Assembly (NCBI GenBank): GCA_022539475.1
Contig: VCMS01000093.1
Coordinates: forward strand, 1-64,000
From: Gracilaria domingensis
Lineage: Eukaryota; Rhodophyta; Florideophyceae; Gracilariales; Gracilariaceae
DNA length: 64,000 nt
Reading direction: 5' to 3'
In this document: piece by piece, positions 1 through 11,039 of the stretch
How the letters are laid out: each line of letters begins with the position of its first letter
Numbering within the stretch: the stretch's first letter is position 1
The notes under the pieces: generated by a model
Told to the model about the DNA's origin: nothing
Database searches by the model: none
What the model saw: the letters and a program-made list of their open reading frames with translations, nothing else
Program-made: the position numbers and the translations under genes

Positions 1-560
1 TCAAAGTACCGAGAGGTGTAGGACCACCGTAACCAGACGTGGCTATACTCGCTGAGAGTTGAAATAACCACGTAGGCGGTTGGCGCCAGCAGCCTCACTC
101 GATGTAGAGGTCCACTCAAGGAGAGCGACTACATCGGACAAAGAGTTCACTTAGAAGTGCTCGGGTTGACTTTACAAAGTGCTCGCGAACGACGAGGTTC
201 AGCTCACCTAAGTAGGTCTAAACCTAAACTATGTTACACCGTGGTGCCACACCCGCAGCAGTCCGTTACACGTGGCTAGCCCAGTGTCAGGCACCCTCAG
301 GGCACTACCTATTGTCCCGTAATATGCACACACACGCGTGGTGTAGTACCACGCGTCCACCTAGCGGTATTGGCCAGCAAGGCAACCCTGATTACAGGAT
401 TAACTGTGGAAAGCCATTTCCAAAAAGTAACCGCCAAAATTGGGCCAACTCATAACTCGTCGAGTGCATCCATCGTATCACTCCCCTGAGTAATTGAGGC
501 CGGCATCATCGAATGAGGCGCATCATCGTAACCAACGCAAAATGCGGTTGGCTCTAAACA
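1..560 (-). repeat. 3' LTR, partial (truncated by window edge)
   Basis: Matches 11040-11556 almost throughout. On the minus strand the LTR starts TGTTTAGAGC at 560, directly after a polypurine tract, as expected for a 3' LTR. The other end lies outside the window. Compared with the right-hand copy it carries many extra single bases and few substitutions. Confidence 0.88.
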
Positions 561-575
561 TCTCGCCCCTCCTTA
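561..575 (-). promoter_or_regulatory. Polypurine tract (plus-strand primer site)
   Basis: On the minus strand the 15 bases before the LTR read TAAGGAGGGGCGAGA, almost all purine, then TGT opens the LTR. This is the usual position and composition of the RNase H-resistant primer for second-strand synthesis. Confidence 0.75.
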
Positions 576-2885
576 GAGGCCGAGAACGACTTCGAGGCTG
601 AAGTTTTGTGCGAACGAGTCGTAAATACGTCAACAACATAGAGGTACCAACTCCTCGGTTTCTAATACTCGCAAGCGGGCGATACCACTGAAGCGAACAG
701 GAGTATTTCAAGTATGCGAACTCGATCACAGTACATCATGCTGTCATTCCGATGAACGAATCAGTTTTCCTGATCACCCCGACGGGTCAGGGCGGCGGCG
801 TCGAACTATCTCAAGCCGGGTTTCTGCGACGGCTCGCACTGCTCAGTCTCAACCGATGCCGGTAATCGTTCCGATTATGGATCAGCGGTGCAAGCGATGC
901 CGCTGATGGGCGCCAAGCTGGTTGGATATGCGAAGGAATCTCTCGGCAGTAACGCGATCACTCCGTGATGGGTTGCGTTTCAGTACCGTGCAGCAACGTG
1001 GTTTCATCCGGTAGCTGTTAACGATGACACTTCGCCTGGAGTCAGTATGCGAAAACGGCTTCCTACCGGGCGTCTGCCCGTTAGCGGGTAGTGCCATCCC
1101 CAGAATGGAAAGTTCGTTATATGCGATCTGCCCGATGCTCCTCCGGTAACGATACCTCCGAGGGTGGAACTGAACACCGCGCGCGCCCGGGGGAAAAAAA
1201 GAACACGCGAAGTTGGCGTACAGAGACTTCAGTCGAGTGCACCTCGAGCACAACTGTTCCACCGTCATATGGGTTGCATATCCGTTCTAAGCCCGACTTC
1301 GTTGAGTCCGATATGGAGCAAATTGCGACGTTCGACCATGGCGCGCTACGCTGGCGATGGCCCGCAACCAATCGAGTTGATGTGTGCTGGATCGGCCCAT
1401 ACGTCGAAGCGAGTTCCGTTCTCATTCGCAAGAACGTTCCCAGGGGTGGTGTCAAGCCGCATTCCGGTTGAGCGGAAAAGTTCTTGTCGTTCCCGTCATG
1501 GGTATCTGATTCGTACCCGAATATCGAGACCGAGAGGTGACAGACGGCAGGCCTTCGTTGGACGGTTAACCTCCGTCTAAACAGATTGGTGGGTGAATTG
1601 TGGAGGTAACCCAAAGGGTGTTTTGAACAGAACTGCTCGTGTTTGAGTTACAGTCGGCTCCGATTGATCAACGATCCGCCGGTCAAGATGGTGGGGTCTC
1701 GTAGCGCGAGTGGGCGGCACGCGGTAGCAGCGTTTTCTCACTTCCTCTGGGAAGGCTTAGGACAACTACCTGTGTTTGGTATAGTTCCGCCGATGCTTCG
1801 CACATTATCCGCTCGCTGGATTGCAACACTCCCTTGGGGCTCGAAGAGAAGTGAATGAGATCCATAATCTGTGTTATCGCATGGAGTCGATTGGGCACGG
1901 TGCCGTTTGGCAACGCCGGGAAGGTCCTCGTCGTCAATTACGACAGTCACCGTAGGAGAACATCCCAAGCAGGAGTTTCGTGGTATTGCGACCATGGAGG
2001 GTACGGATGAGACTAGCGCGTATGCCGAGTGGGCTAGCGAACCAGTCCCGGTCGATTGCCAGACAGTCACCTCCCCGTTGGGTTCATGTTCAGTGACAAT
2101 GGGTCGCCAGTAGATCTGGAAGAATTCGAACATGGATACTAGTGGAGAGGCGGGCTGGAGCACTCGTCGACATGGACAGGAGTTTGGTGAACGACCTACC
2201 CGGCGGTCGGAATCAGTGTGTTGCCCACGCCAGCGGCGTGGGTACCCCAGGCTCCTGTCAGAGTTGGAATGTCCAACTCAAGCGAGTGTTCCGGTGGTGG
2301 TCCCCCCTGTACGGCTACCGTTCTCTCTCGTCCTTCCTTATTCCAGGAGATTCTCCGGCGAACATCGCGATGTTGCCGCGCCGTCTCCAGAACGCTGATT
2401 TAATCGTGGGCCCGATCATCTCACCACTATGGCAGGGATACTGGCTTACGCCGTTCCGCACCCTTCGCAGGGTCCCTCCGGTAGCGGCGGTGCCGGTCCC
2501 TCATCGGGGGTGTAAGATGACCAGCAGAGCTGGAGGATTTGGTCCTTAGTATAAGATAGAAACAGTAAAACCATCTAGTGGTAACTTTCCCTTCACCCTT
2601 TTGCCTGTTCTCCACGAACTTGATCGATCTTCGATTACTTCTTCACTCACACTGTGTTCAAGTGTACTTCAATTCTTTGGTGCTTCTTCTACTCTAACCG
2701 TTTTAAATCGGTACAACCGGCATTTTCAGTATGCTCTTCTTTCTTTCTTCTCACTTCCTCTAGTTCAGTCTTCACCGCTTCATTGGTCTTCTTCCTTCAT
2801 TCATCCCCACACAGGAGGGGTCAACTCTCCATTCTGAGTCTTCCGCATCGCGGTATAGTTGAAAGCTCCTCACCGGGAACGGTTC
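576..2885. other. Long 3' internal region of the retroelement, no identified gene
   Basis: About 2.3 kb between the chromodomain frame and the polypurine tract. No retroviral domain is recognisable on minus. Several medium open frames occur on both strands, notably plus frames at 1091-1471 and 2142-2549, but none resembles a family I know. A short hairpin (CCCACGC/GGCGTGGG) lies near 2223-2242. It may be a long 3' UTR, a lost extra ORF or captured sequence. Confidence 0.5.
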
Positions 2886-3671
2886 TTATCCCACCTGGGC
2901 TTGGTCCAGGTTGGACGGCAAGGCTGACCGAGTGCGACGGTGGTATGAAACGATCTTCGACCTAGGTAGGTGCTCGACCGGCTCCATGGTGTCCTCCTCG
3001 GCGGAGTAGCCATACCATCGCACTTGGTACAGTACCGTCCCATCGGGGTCTACAACATGACGTACGATACGTTCGATCACGTATTCCTGCGGGTACACCT
3101 CGGTGTTTGACTGCTCTCCTTCACCCATTGTGGTTTCGTACCTTCGAGGGTGGCGAGGTGGTGGCCGGCTAACCTCTAGAGGGGTTCCTCTTGGACTTAA
3201 CCAGTCACGACTCACTAGGAGTTCCTCGCTGCGCGACAACCACAACTTACGCCAGGAGCGTCCAATCTTCAACCTGAAAGGTTCTTCTTGAAGTACTCTC
3301 TTCTTGAGTCTGACGAGCTTCGGCTCGTTTTGGTTGAGCTTCCGACCGTCCAACGGTAGCTTCGGGATTCTGAGCTCCCTCTTGCTATCCAGAAGGATCG
3401 TCCGTGCGACGGAGAACGGGCAGGGTCTCGCTCGTGCGCCATGGAGGCGGATTGACCAATCACGGTGCATATCGTGGCCTTCTGGTTGGCCAGGCGGTGG
3501 CACGTGTGAGCCACGAGTTACCCTAACAGGTTTCCGTTCGCCTACGGTTGGCAACCGTACATCGTGCACCGTGCACGTGTGGTACTCGCGCACGCGACTT
3601 ACTGTCAGCAGTTCCCCGCGTCGGCGGTGCTTTCCATACGTCACCACGTCACACAACGTGTTACTCTCCAC
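2886..3671 (-). pseudogene. Pol C-terminal segment with chromodomain
   Basis: A frame of 261 residues whose last third is a chromodomain: a beta strand around YVIERIV, then YQVRWYGYS and the acidic EEDTMEPVEHL segment that matches the canonical W-x-G-(Y)-x-E-x-x-T-W-E-P core, although the usual Trp before Glu-Pro reads Met here. In chromoviruses this module follows the integrase and binds methylated histone tails. The frame differs from that of the integrase upstream, so it is separated by frameshifts. The part before the chromodomain is basic and unassigned. Confidence 0.8.
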
Positions 3672-3820
3672 TTGGGTGTGTCATGAGTCCTCTGCCACGC
3701 GGCGTGGGTGCACCATCGACGGTTTCCAAACTCGTACTTCGTACTTCACCTTTCCAAGGTTGTTTTCCCAAATAATACGCGGGTAAGTACGACTTCTCGT
3801 TTCCTCATACCACGGCGTGG

Positions 3821-4250
3821 TTAACACCGGTCGGTAACATTGAGCTGATCTACCGCTTGCGGTTCTGCGTTCTCCGGAAAGCCCGGGTCTACAGATACTG
3901 TCTTCTCCGCTCTGCGGGTGGTGACCTCACTCAGTTGTGGTGTTCCCGACGGGGTTACGTTATCCACAGCGGTGTGTACCCCCTGGGTCGGTCGTGTTGT
4001 TTCCAGCGCATTGCTCAACGAACTCGACGGAGTATCACCACGAGGTACAGCGCCTCGGCGCACCACAACGCTATCGGTAGAGACCGCGAGATTGGTTGCG
4101 GTACCTTGCGACACAGTGTGACCGTGCGACGCCGGTGTAACGGGTTCCGTACTTTCCTCCCCCTCCTTAGGCGGTGGCACGGGAGCCACGACGTCCGGTG
4201 GGGGGTCAACTCTAGTTGAGTTTTCCTCTTCGTCTCCCGCAACGGGTTGT
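3821..4250 (-). pseudogene. Pol spacer between integrase and chromodomain, frameshifted
   Basis: A Pro/Ser/Thr/Glu-rich open stretch. It reads in a third frame relative to the integrase end and the chromodomain segment and extends upstream of its first Met (about 4189). Low-complexity linkers like this are common between the integrase GPY region and the chromodomain. No catalytic motif is present. Confidence 0.55.
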
Positions 4251-4251
4251 G

Positions 4252-4913
4252 CTACCCGCGTGGGTGATTCTGACTTCGGTAGATCCGATAAGCCGCGATC
4301 AGGGCGGAGAGTCGCAGGGCGCGAAGATACGACCTGTTCGTCCCCTGTAGCTTCACCCAGTGGGTGTTAACGTGAACGTAGGGTGGTGGGGCCAGCGCGA
4401 CACGGTCTAACGATATCCGTTCGTGGAGATTATTGATATCCAATACTACGGTATCGTCCGTGACGGAAATAACCTTGTAGGGTCCTTCCGCGATAGGCGA
4501 GGGCTTGTGGCGGCGTTCCTTCTCCGGATTATAGTATTCTTTGCGGAGAAATACCATATCGTCTGGTTTGACCCTTGGTAATGGGGTCTTAACCTTCGCA
4601 TCGAAGTTGCGCTTATAAGCGGCCTGCGCCTTATCCATCGCTGTGCGAGCGACCGGTACCATTTTGGTTAACCAATCCTTCCAAGCGTTCCTGTATAACC
4701 CAACAGACGGGTACGTAGAAAGCGTTTCTTGAGCCTCGATTGCAACCGGTGGCGGTACTCTTGACAATACCAACTCAAAAGGTGCTAGCTTTGTTACCCG
4801 GTGGACTTGGGTGTTGTACGCATACGTAATAGCGTCCGTATACAAATCCCAATCCTTAGGATGATCTGCCACATAAGATCTTAATGCATTCAGCATGGTA
4901 CGGTTAAATCGTT
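4252..4913 (-). pseudogene. Integrase C-terminal part (catalytic Glu, GPY-like region)
   Basis: Just upstream of the first Met (4896) the frame reads YHPQTNGQVERFNR, which carries the third catalytic acidic residue of the DDE integrase. It is followed by the helical segment with AYNTQVHR and then a GPY/F-like module (EGPYKVI...). The preceding integrase core is in another frame, separated by a one-base shift near 4930-4950, between the second Asp and the Glu. Confidence 0.85.
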
Positions 4914-6680
4914 CTACCTGACCATTTGTTTGGGGGTGGTAGGTGTCGTAAATAGATTCTTGACACTCAAGATCGGACAGACGTCCTGGAAAAACTTCGA
5001 CGTGAACTGTGAACCGTTATCTGATAATAGATGAACCGGTGGACCGTACACAAAGACCCAGTGGGTGACAAAAGCTTGTGCAACCACGGTGGCCGTAATC
5101 CGTTTCAGCGGGACTGTCCGTACCAACTTAGAGAACCGATCGGTGATAACCAGAAGGTATCGATTACCTCTTGCGGTTCTGATCAATTCACCTAAGATAT
5201 CGATAGCGATAAACTCCAAAGGAGACCGTGCTGGGAACAGCGTTAACTTCTTCGAGTACTTACGAAGTTTCACGTTATTCTTAGCGCACTCGGTGCAAGA
5301 GCGTCGTACTGCGTAGCAGTCCAATGCCATTGACGGCCAGTAAAAATCCCTACGCAGGGTCAAGTATAGCTTTCGACCTCCTGGGTGGACTCCTACCTTC
5401 ACATAGTGTGTCATGACCAACACACGGTTTTGCAGCGAGTATGGGACCACAATTTGGGTATACGCTTCGACCAACCTAACCAGGTACCCCTGATCGTTAA
5501 CCTGAAAAGGTATACGATCTCCTCCATTGAGACGAGCGCGAATTCGCGTACAAAACTCATCCGTTTGCTGTTCTCGGATCATCTCCTCGGGAGTGATGGG
5601 TACAAAAGATCCAGTCAAGGGATCCAACTTCTCAGAAGTGAGCAGGATGTCGTCACAGATGTCATCCGACAAAGATTCGACCCAACCTGCTTGTTCTTCC
5701 ACCATAAAGCATGGTATGTCCAGATCGTCAACTGGTGCCGCTTCTGCATTTGTTCCCAAGCGGGAGAGTGCATCTGCCTGCAGATTCAACGTTCCTTTTT
5801 TGTACGTAACTGTGAAATCGAACTCCGATAACCTCAAGCGCCAAGGCATCAAGCGTCCTGATAGTTCCGAGATTTCCATGAGCCATCGGAGAGATGAGTG
5901 GTCCGTATGTACCGTAAAATGGTTGCCCATAAGATATGGCCTCAGTGTAGTTAGAGCCCATACAACGGCTAAGCACTCTTTCTCCGAAACTGAGTAGTTA
6001 CGTTCGTGTACGTTCAAGGATCGCGACCAGTATCCAATTGGATGTCTCACGCCGTTTTCCGTGACCTGAAACAGGGCGCAACCAACCTGGTGTGCACTGG
6101 CGTCAGTGTCTACTTCGAATGGAAGTCCTAGCTTAGGCAAAGCCAAGATTGGCGGTGACGTTACTGCGTCAATTAATGCCGAAAAGGCAGACGCTTCCGC
6201 GTCGCCTAGGGCTTCCAGTTGAACTGGTTGACCTTTTCTCAAAAGGTGGTTAAGGGGGGTCGCAATATCTGCGAAGTTCGGGACAAAACGCCGATATACA
6301 TTACAAAGACCCAGAAAAATGCGGAGTTCCGTTTGTGTCGTAGGGTGTTTCGCTTCCTTCAGCGACTTCACGCGAACTGCGTCAACTGAGAGCTGTCCAG
6401 GTCGAATGATATGCCCTAGGTATTTGACAGAATCTGTGAAGAACTCGCACTTCTTGAGTTTCAGCGTAATGCCCGCGTCTCTGAGGACTCTCATGACGTC
6501 CCGGACGTGTGTTAAGTGGTCATCAAGGTTATCGGAGAACACGATGATATCGTCAAGATACACCAAGCAGGTCTTCCACTTGAATCGAGCCAAGAGGATA
6601 TCGATAGCACGTTGAAACGTAGCCGGTGCGTTGGTTAATCCGAACGGCATTCGTTTAAACCGGTACAAACCTTGGGGCAC
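4914..6680 (-). pseudogene. Reverse transcriptase (C-terminal part)-RNase H-integrase core
   Basis: 588 open codons beginning at GTG. Order: RT fingers/palm with RMPFGLTNAPATFQR and the catalytic YLDDIIVFS; thumb (GLCNVYRRFVPNFA); RNase H (FEVDTDASAHQVG, then TDHSSLRWL); integrase HHCC zinc region (HP..R...RDFYWP, C-x2-C); integrase core with Asp in AIDILGEL and Asp in LLSDNGSQF. The frame ends early, before the catalytic Glu. The first RT motifs lie upstream in a different frame. Not functional as assembled. Confidence 0.92.
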
Positions 6681-6995
6681 ACAAAAGCAGTTTTTTCCTT
6701 ATCCTTTTCACGGATCGGAACTTGCCAGTATCCTCAATTGGCATCCAAGGCGGTGAACAGTGTAGCACTCCCAAGCGAGTCAATGTATTCGTCCATCCTG
6801 GGTATGGGATAAACGTCTTTGACGGTGACCGAATTTAGACGACGGTAATCAATACAGAATCGCCATGATCCGTCCGCTTTTGGAACTAGCACCACGGGTG
6901 AGGCTCAAGCCGATTGAGCCGCCTCTATGACGCCAGCGCGTAACATCTTCTCAACCTGAGATTGCTCTTCTTCCCTAGCTTTGGACCAGCCCGGT
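6681..6995 (-). pseudogene. Reverse transcriptase N-terminal part, two in-frame stops
   Basis: Conserved RT blocks are readable on minus: SPVVLVPKADGSWRFC, IDYRRLN, then LDAN-stop-GYWQ. Two TGA codons interrupt it, one shortly before the SPVV block and one inside LDAN-GYWQ. Both sit where related elements usually have Trp. One-base shifts separate it from the protease side (about 6990) and from the downstream RT (about 6675). Confidence 0.82.
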
Positions 6996-8226
6996 ATGGG
7001 TGTTGGGAAATGGAGCTAGTACCTGGAAGTAGGTCAATACGGTGTTCCGTGATTCCAATTGTCCCGAGGGATCCATCCCACATGGGTGTGAACTCCCTCA
7101 ACATTTCTCTTAGCTTACCTCTATGAGATTCAGGTACATGATCAAAATTCAACTGTTCCAGTTCCTTGACAGGGTCTGTATCTTCCGTTCCTGGTGGCAA
7201 CGCTTTACCCTCGGTGGGTGCCAGCGATTCGGTAACTTCACTCGCCGGGGTATCCGATGCGGTAAAAGCGGTTTCCGCTGATCCCTCCCCCTCCTTAGCA
7301 TCGGTTATACCGAGAACATCCGCAACGGGTATCTTCGTCGGTACGATAGCAGCAGGGTGTGGGAGAGTGGTACCAAGGATTTGGTTTTTAGCTAACCACT
7401 GTCGGGTTGTGCCAAAGTTGGCGACCAAAACTCTGAATGGTTTGTCGGGTTCCACCGAGATTACTCCGTTCGCCAAAGCGAGTTGCTTCTGATCATACAA
7501 TGATGGCAATGGTTGTACCACACGTAGACCAGACTGTTTAGTAGTTATGGTGACCCAAACTTGGGATTGCGCAGGGATTGCGATGGCATGAGCCACATGG
7601 AGCTTAGATGATACCGGGTCGACGGTTGGAACTTCCTGTGCAGCAGGGAGCGGGACGCGCTTGCGTGTAGCTCTCTTTAGCGGTTTCCTTACAATCGGTA
7701 TTTCGGAACCATCATCCATGGTAACAACTCGAGCTCGAGGTCGAATCGCTTCAACAAAACGATCACAAAAGTCACAACCGAGTATCACCGGTGCGGCAAT
7801 GCTTTTGCAAACCATGAAATCCACTTTAACCATACAGGTTCCTAATCGTACCATGAGAGGTATGTACCCAAGAGTACGCAACGGGTTATTGTTGGCATCC
7901 GCGATGTCCAAACCTGGACCATGACGAATTTCATCCCGTAGCGCGGGTGGCACCAACTCAAGGTGAATCAGGTTCGGTGCAGCTCCTGTATCCAACACAG
8001 ACAACTGTCGAACCATGAACTAGTTAGACAAGCCAAGATCGGCATAAACTTTGTAGTTTCTCTTGGCCATCACAAGAACTCTTTCCGGAATACGGAGATT
8101 ACGGGACCGTATCCACGGACGACGTTGAACCGAAAGGTGTTCTGAGCTCACGTCAGTTGTAGCCGCTATCCTTGAAAGGATTCTAACAGCTGGGGAGCGA
8201 AGCTGTGACGCCTCGGGCGCCTTCAA
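6925..8226 (-). pseudogene. Aspartic protease and linker of Pol
   Basis: The frame contains the retropepsin active site LDTGAAPN near 7990, followed by VDFMVCKS and an ILG-C-D-F segment typical of clan AA proteases. A TAG codon at 8020-8022 lies a few codons before the active-site motif and splits the frame. The 3' part is a long acidic linker reaching the start of RT (HRIDLLPGTSSIS, QHPYRAGPK), where the frame is lost. Gag is in a different frame, so Gag-Pol expression would need a frameshift even in an intact copy. Confidence 0.8.
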
Positions 8227-8270
8227 CTTCGGCTCGGAAGGCGCCCCTCCCGTAGGGGAAACTCCCGAAG

Positions 8271-10340
8271 TCAGTTTTTCTGAACGGCGCTCACCGAATT
8301 CGGTGCGTGAACTCCGTTCGGGGGGCCTAACTGAACCCCATGCGTGGGTACTTCGCCTTGAACCTGGTTCGAAGGTGCCTGTGGCGGAACGGAGGGCTGA
8401 GCATAGACCGGAACCGGTAATCCCAGTTCAGCTCTGGCCTTATCATATTCCTTTCGTGGAACAGATTCCTTTTCCTCGGGCGTGAGGGCGTCGTAATACG
8501 CAATGATTTTCGGCCTGTGCGACGGCGGAAATACGCACTGCGTCGATACGTGACCTGGAAGGTAGCACTGGTAACATATGACCGAGGCCGGTTTGTCGCG
8601 AGGGCGATTGTCCACTCGACGTTGTAATGCTGTGTCCTTCCACCCTGGACGGTTCAGACTCGACGAATTGTTAGCGTAAGGCAGCGGGGCTGCAGGCACC
8701 CGGACACCTTGGGCATACAATGCGGGGTCTTCTTCCGTGCTCGGAATCGAGGTTGACGGCAGGTCCGTATATCCGTAAGAATCGGGGTTACTTCCGATGA
8801 AGTGGACGTTATCAGCATCACCGACAGCGGTTTCACGTCGCGAAACCGACATCGATGGTGACGAACTCTCCGCAAGTAGCGCTTTCGAGCGGCGCTGCCC
8901 CGGGTTGCGGGCTCGATACGTCTCTCCTTCCGCCTGGGTGTAATTAACCAACTCTAGGTACGTCATTCGGCGTTTTTCCTCGCGTCGGCGAGCGACCAAC
9001 GACCGAATGGTGGGGTCCAAACCATCAACAAACATGGTACACCGCTCCTGTGCGGAATACACATTACCACATCGGTGAAACGCTTTGTTCAACCGCGTTG
9101 AATAAACCGTTTCAGATTCTCCACTCTTCTGTCTAGTGTCGCGAACAGCAAGAGTAGCACTGTAAATCGCGTTGGAAGTCGCGTACGACCTGAGAAGGTA
9201 GTTCACGGCTTCCGGCCAACACGTGACTCCTCCTTCCGAGGCTCTCGAGGTTCCTCGAACTGAGTTGTACTGATCTTCCGCAGTCCCTGTTAGGAAGTAC
9301 GGCAGTGCCACATATGCCTGTGCTTCACTCATACCGAGTATATCGGACTCCTGGACGAACCTGGCAAGGAAATCTAAGATAAGGATAGGATCTGTCCCCG
9401 AGAACTTCCTTGTTTCAAGGGTAACATTCAACCTTCGAATGTAGTCCTTCACCTTACCGGTTCCTCGCGAGGAGCGATTCGAAGTAACATCTTCCAACCG
9501 ATAATAGCGGTACGACAACAGCTTTGTGTAGAGCGGGTCCGTCGGCTTTAACTCTTTGAGTCCCAAGTGGCGCCGTCCTTTCACGCGTGATCTCATCACT
9601 GCCTGAGTAGACTGCGTCGCTTTCGACCGTGTCGAACGTGACCTATGACGGTTGTCATCACTATCAGATGAATCTGACGAACTGTCTTCAGTCATGCCGC
9701 TCGAGTCAGAGCGCGATGAATCCGAATCATAGTGAACTCGTTTTGGGTGTCGACGTTTCTGCTTCACCGAACGATGGTCTTCATCCGCAGATGGATTTCC
9801 TTGAGAAACCTGTGCGTCCACAGCTTCATCCATACGGATTGTATCCTCCAGCGTTTCCAAGCGCGAACGAATTCGACCGATATCGGTGCGCATTTCCTCG
9901 AAAAATGCCCGGTACTCCGTGACGAAGACGTCTGGGGTACCCAGATTTTCCATAATGGAATTCACGTCCCTTCTCAGAAGACGTAAGTCTCCTGAGACAT
10001 CCCTCACCTGGGTATTATCAACCTGCGTCCTCAACGAGGTAACATCCTGTAGGAGTTCCACGTGAGCAGCGTGATTAATATCCAAGCGGGATTCCAACCT
10101 AGCCAACTCGGCTACGGTAGCAGCGTTAGGGTTAACCATGGATTGTGTCTCAACGACGGGTTGAGCAGAACCCACGTTTTCCTTAGGTGCTTCCGTAACT
10201 GAGCGCGTTCTCCGGGGGCGGGGTACGACCTCAAGAGGTTGCGCCTCATCTGGGATAGACCGGGACGTCGGTGCAACGGGTGGAACCGCAGCTGACGACC
10301 GCGCTGAACCAGCTCGAGAACCTCGAGGCGGTTGCGGCAT
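8271..10340 (-). CDS. Gag polyprotein of the chromovirus
   Basis: About 689 residues from the first ATG (an upstream TTG start is less likely). The N-terminal third is charged and probably coiled (residues about 60-170), then Ser/Asp-rich with an Arg-rich patch. The middle resembles the retrotransposon Gag capsid domain (RKFSGTDPILILDFLARFVQ..., ALPYFLTGTAEDQY). Near the C-terminus sits one zinc knuckle, CYQCYLPGHVSTQC (C-x2-C-x4-H-x4-C), which binds element RNA. It is the only long uninterrupted frame of the element, which suggests the break points elsewhere are recent or are sequence errors. Confidence 0.85.
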   Translation of the reverse strand: MPQPPRGSRAGSARSSAAVPPVAPTSRSIPDEAQPLEVVPRPRRTRSVTEAPKENVGSAQPVVETQSMVNPNAATVAELARLESRLDINHAAHVELLQDVTSLRTQVDNTQVRDVSGDLRLLRRDVNSIMENLGTPDVFVTEYRAFFEEMRTDIGRIRSRLETLEDTIRMDEAVDAQVSQGNPSADEDHRSVKQKRRHPKRVHYDSDSSRSDSSGMTEDSSSDSSDSDDNRHRSRSTRSKATQSTQAVMRSRVKGRRHLGLKELKPTDPLYTKLLSYRYYRLEDVTSNRSSRGTGKVKDYIRRLNVTLETRKFSGTDPILILDFLARFVQESDILGMSEAQAYVALPYFLTGTAEDQYNSVRGTSRASEGGVTCWPEAVNYLLRSYATSNAIYSATLAVRDTRQKSGESETVYSTRLNKAFHRCGNVYSAQERCTMFVDGLDPTIRSLVARRREEKRRMTYLELVNYTQAEGETYRARNPGQRRSKALLAESSSPSMSVSRRETAVGDADNVHFIGSNPDSYGYTDLPSTSIPSTEEDPALYAQGVRVPAAPLPYANNSSSLNRPGWKDTALQRRVDNRPRDKPASVICYQCYLPGHVSTQCVFPPSHRPKIIAYYDALTPEEKESVPRKEYDKARAELGLPVPVYAQPSVPPQAPSNQVQGEVPTHGVQLGPPNGVHAPNSVSAVQKN

Positions 10341-11039
10341 ACTGGAAACCAGTAAGCAATCTGATCCAGATGATCCAGTTAAACTCGTACACGAGTCTCC
10401 AAAGAACAAGAAAACTCAATAAACCTTCTCGGTAAACCACCACGTCAGCGGTTCACGTTCAAAAGTTGTCAACCTCCAAAACTCTAAAGAGTCCTCTGAT
10501 CGTTGTCAGAAAACGGTGATCCGTCAACAATCAAGTCAATTCCACGACAGTGACCTAAAACGGTTCTAGGTCGGGAGACCACTTTGTGGGGCAAACTCGG
10601 AAGAGTGAAACCCACCAGACTGTCCGAAGGCCCGCTCTCGTGAGAGATGGCAGACCAGTGACAGAGCCCTCTGTACCACCGTAACTCGGTTGTAAGGCCG
10701 AAGTGGCAACTGGCTATACCTACAGAGGTGCTAGGCCACGTGGTGAGGAAACGATGAGAAACTCCAGAGATGGGGTGGTATCGGCAACGATGAAACACGA
10801 CCAACGACAGGTGTAGTCCCGAGAGGGAAAGCAACAGAAAACAACAACCAAACAACACCCACACGCGACGGGTAGGGCCTCCTCGGCACTGTGCCCGGAG
10901 CGGGGCGAGATCCTCTAACGGTAATGCACGGGTTTCCGTAAACACGGCAAAACTCTATACAGAGTTGGATCACTTCGTAATCTAGTCCTATACCTCCTCG
11001 GTACGACCCTCAGGTCCCGACATCAACGACAGATGTTCC
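10341..11039 (-). other. 5' leader of the retroelement and inner edge of the 5' LTR
   Basis: Between Gag and the visible LTR match. The true inner LTR border cannot be placed because the left LTR is cut at position 1, which corresponds to 11040. I found no convincing tRNA primer-binding site (a TGG start after CA on minus). A perfect small palindrome, ACTCTATACAGAGT, lies near 10953-10966. Confidence 0.5.
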
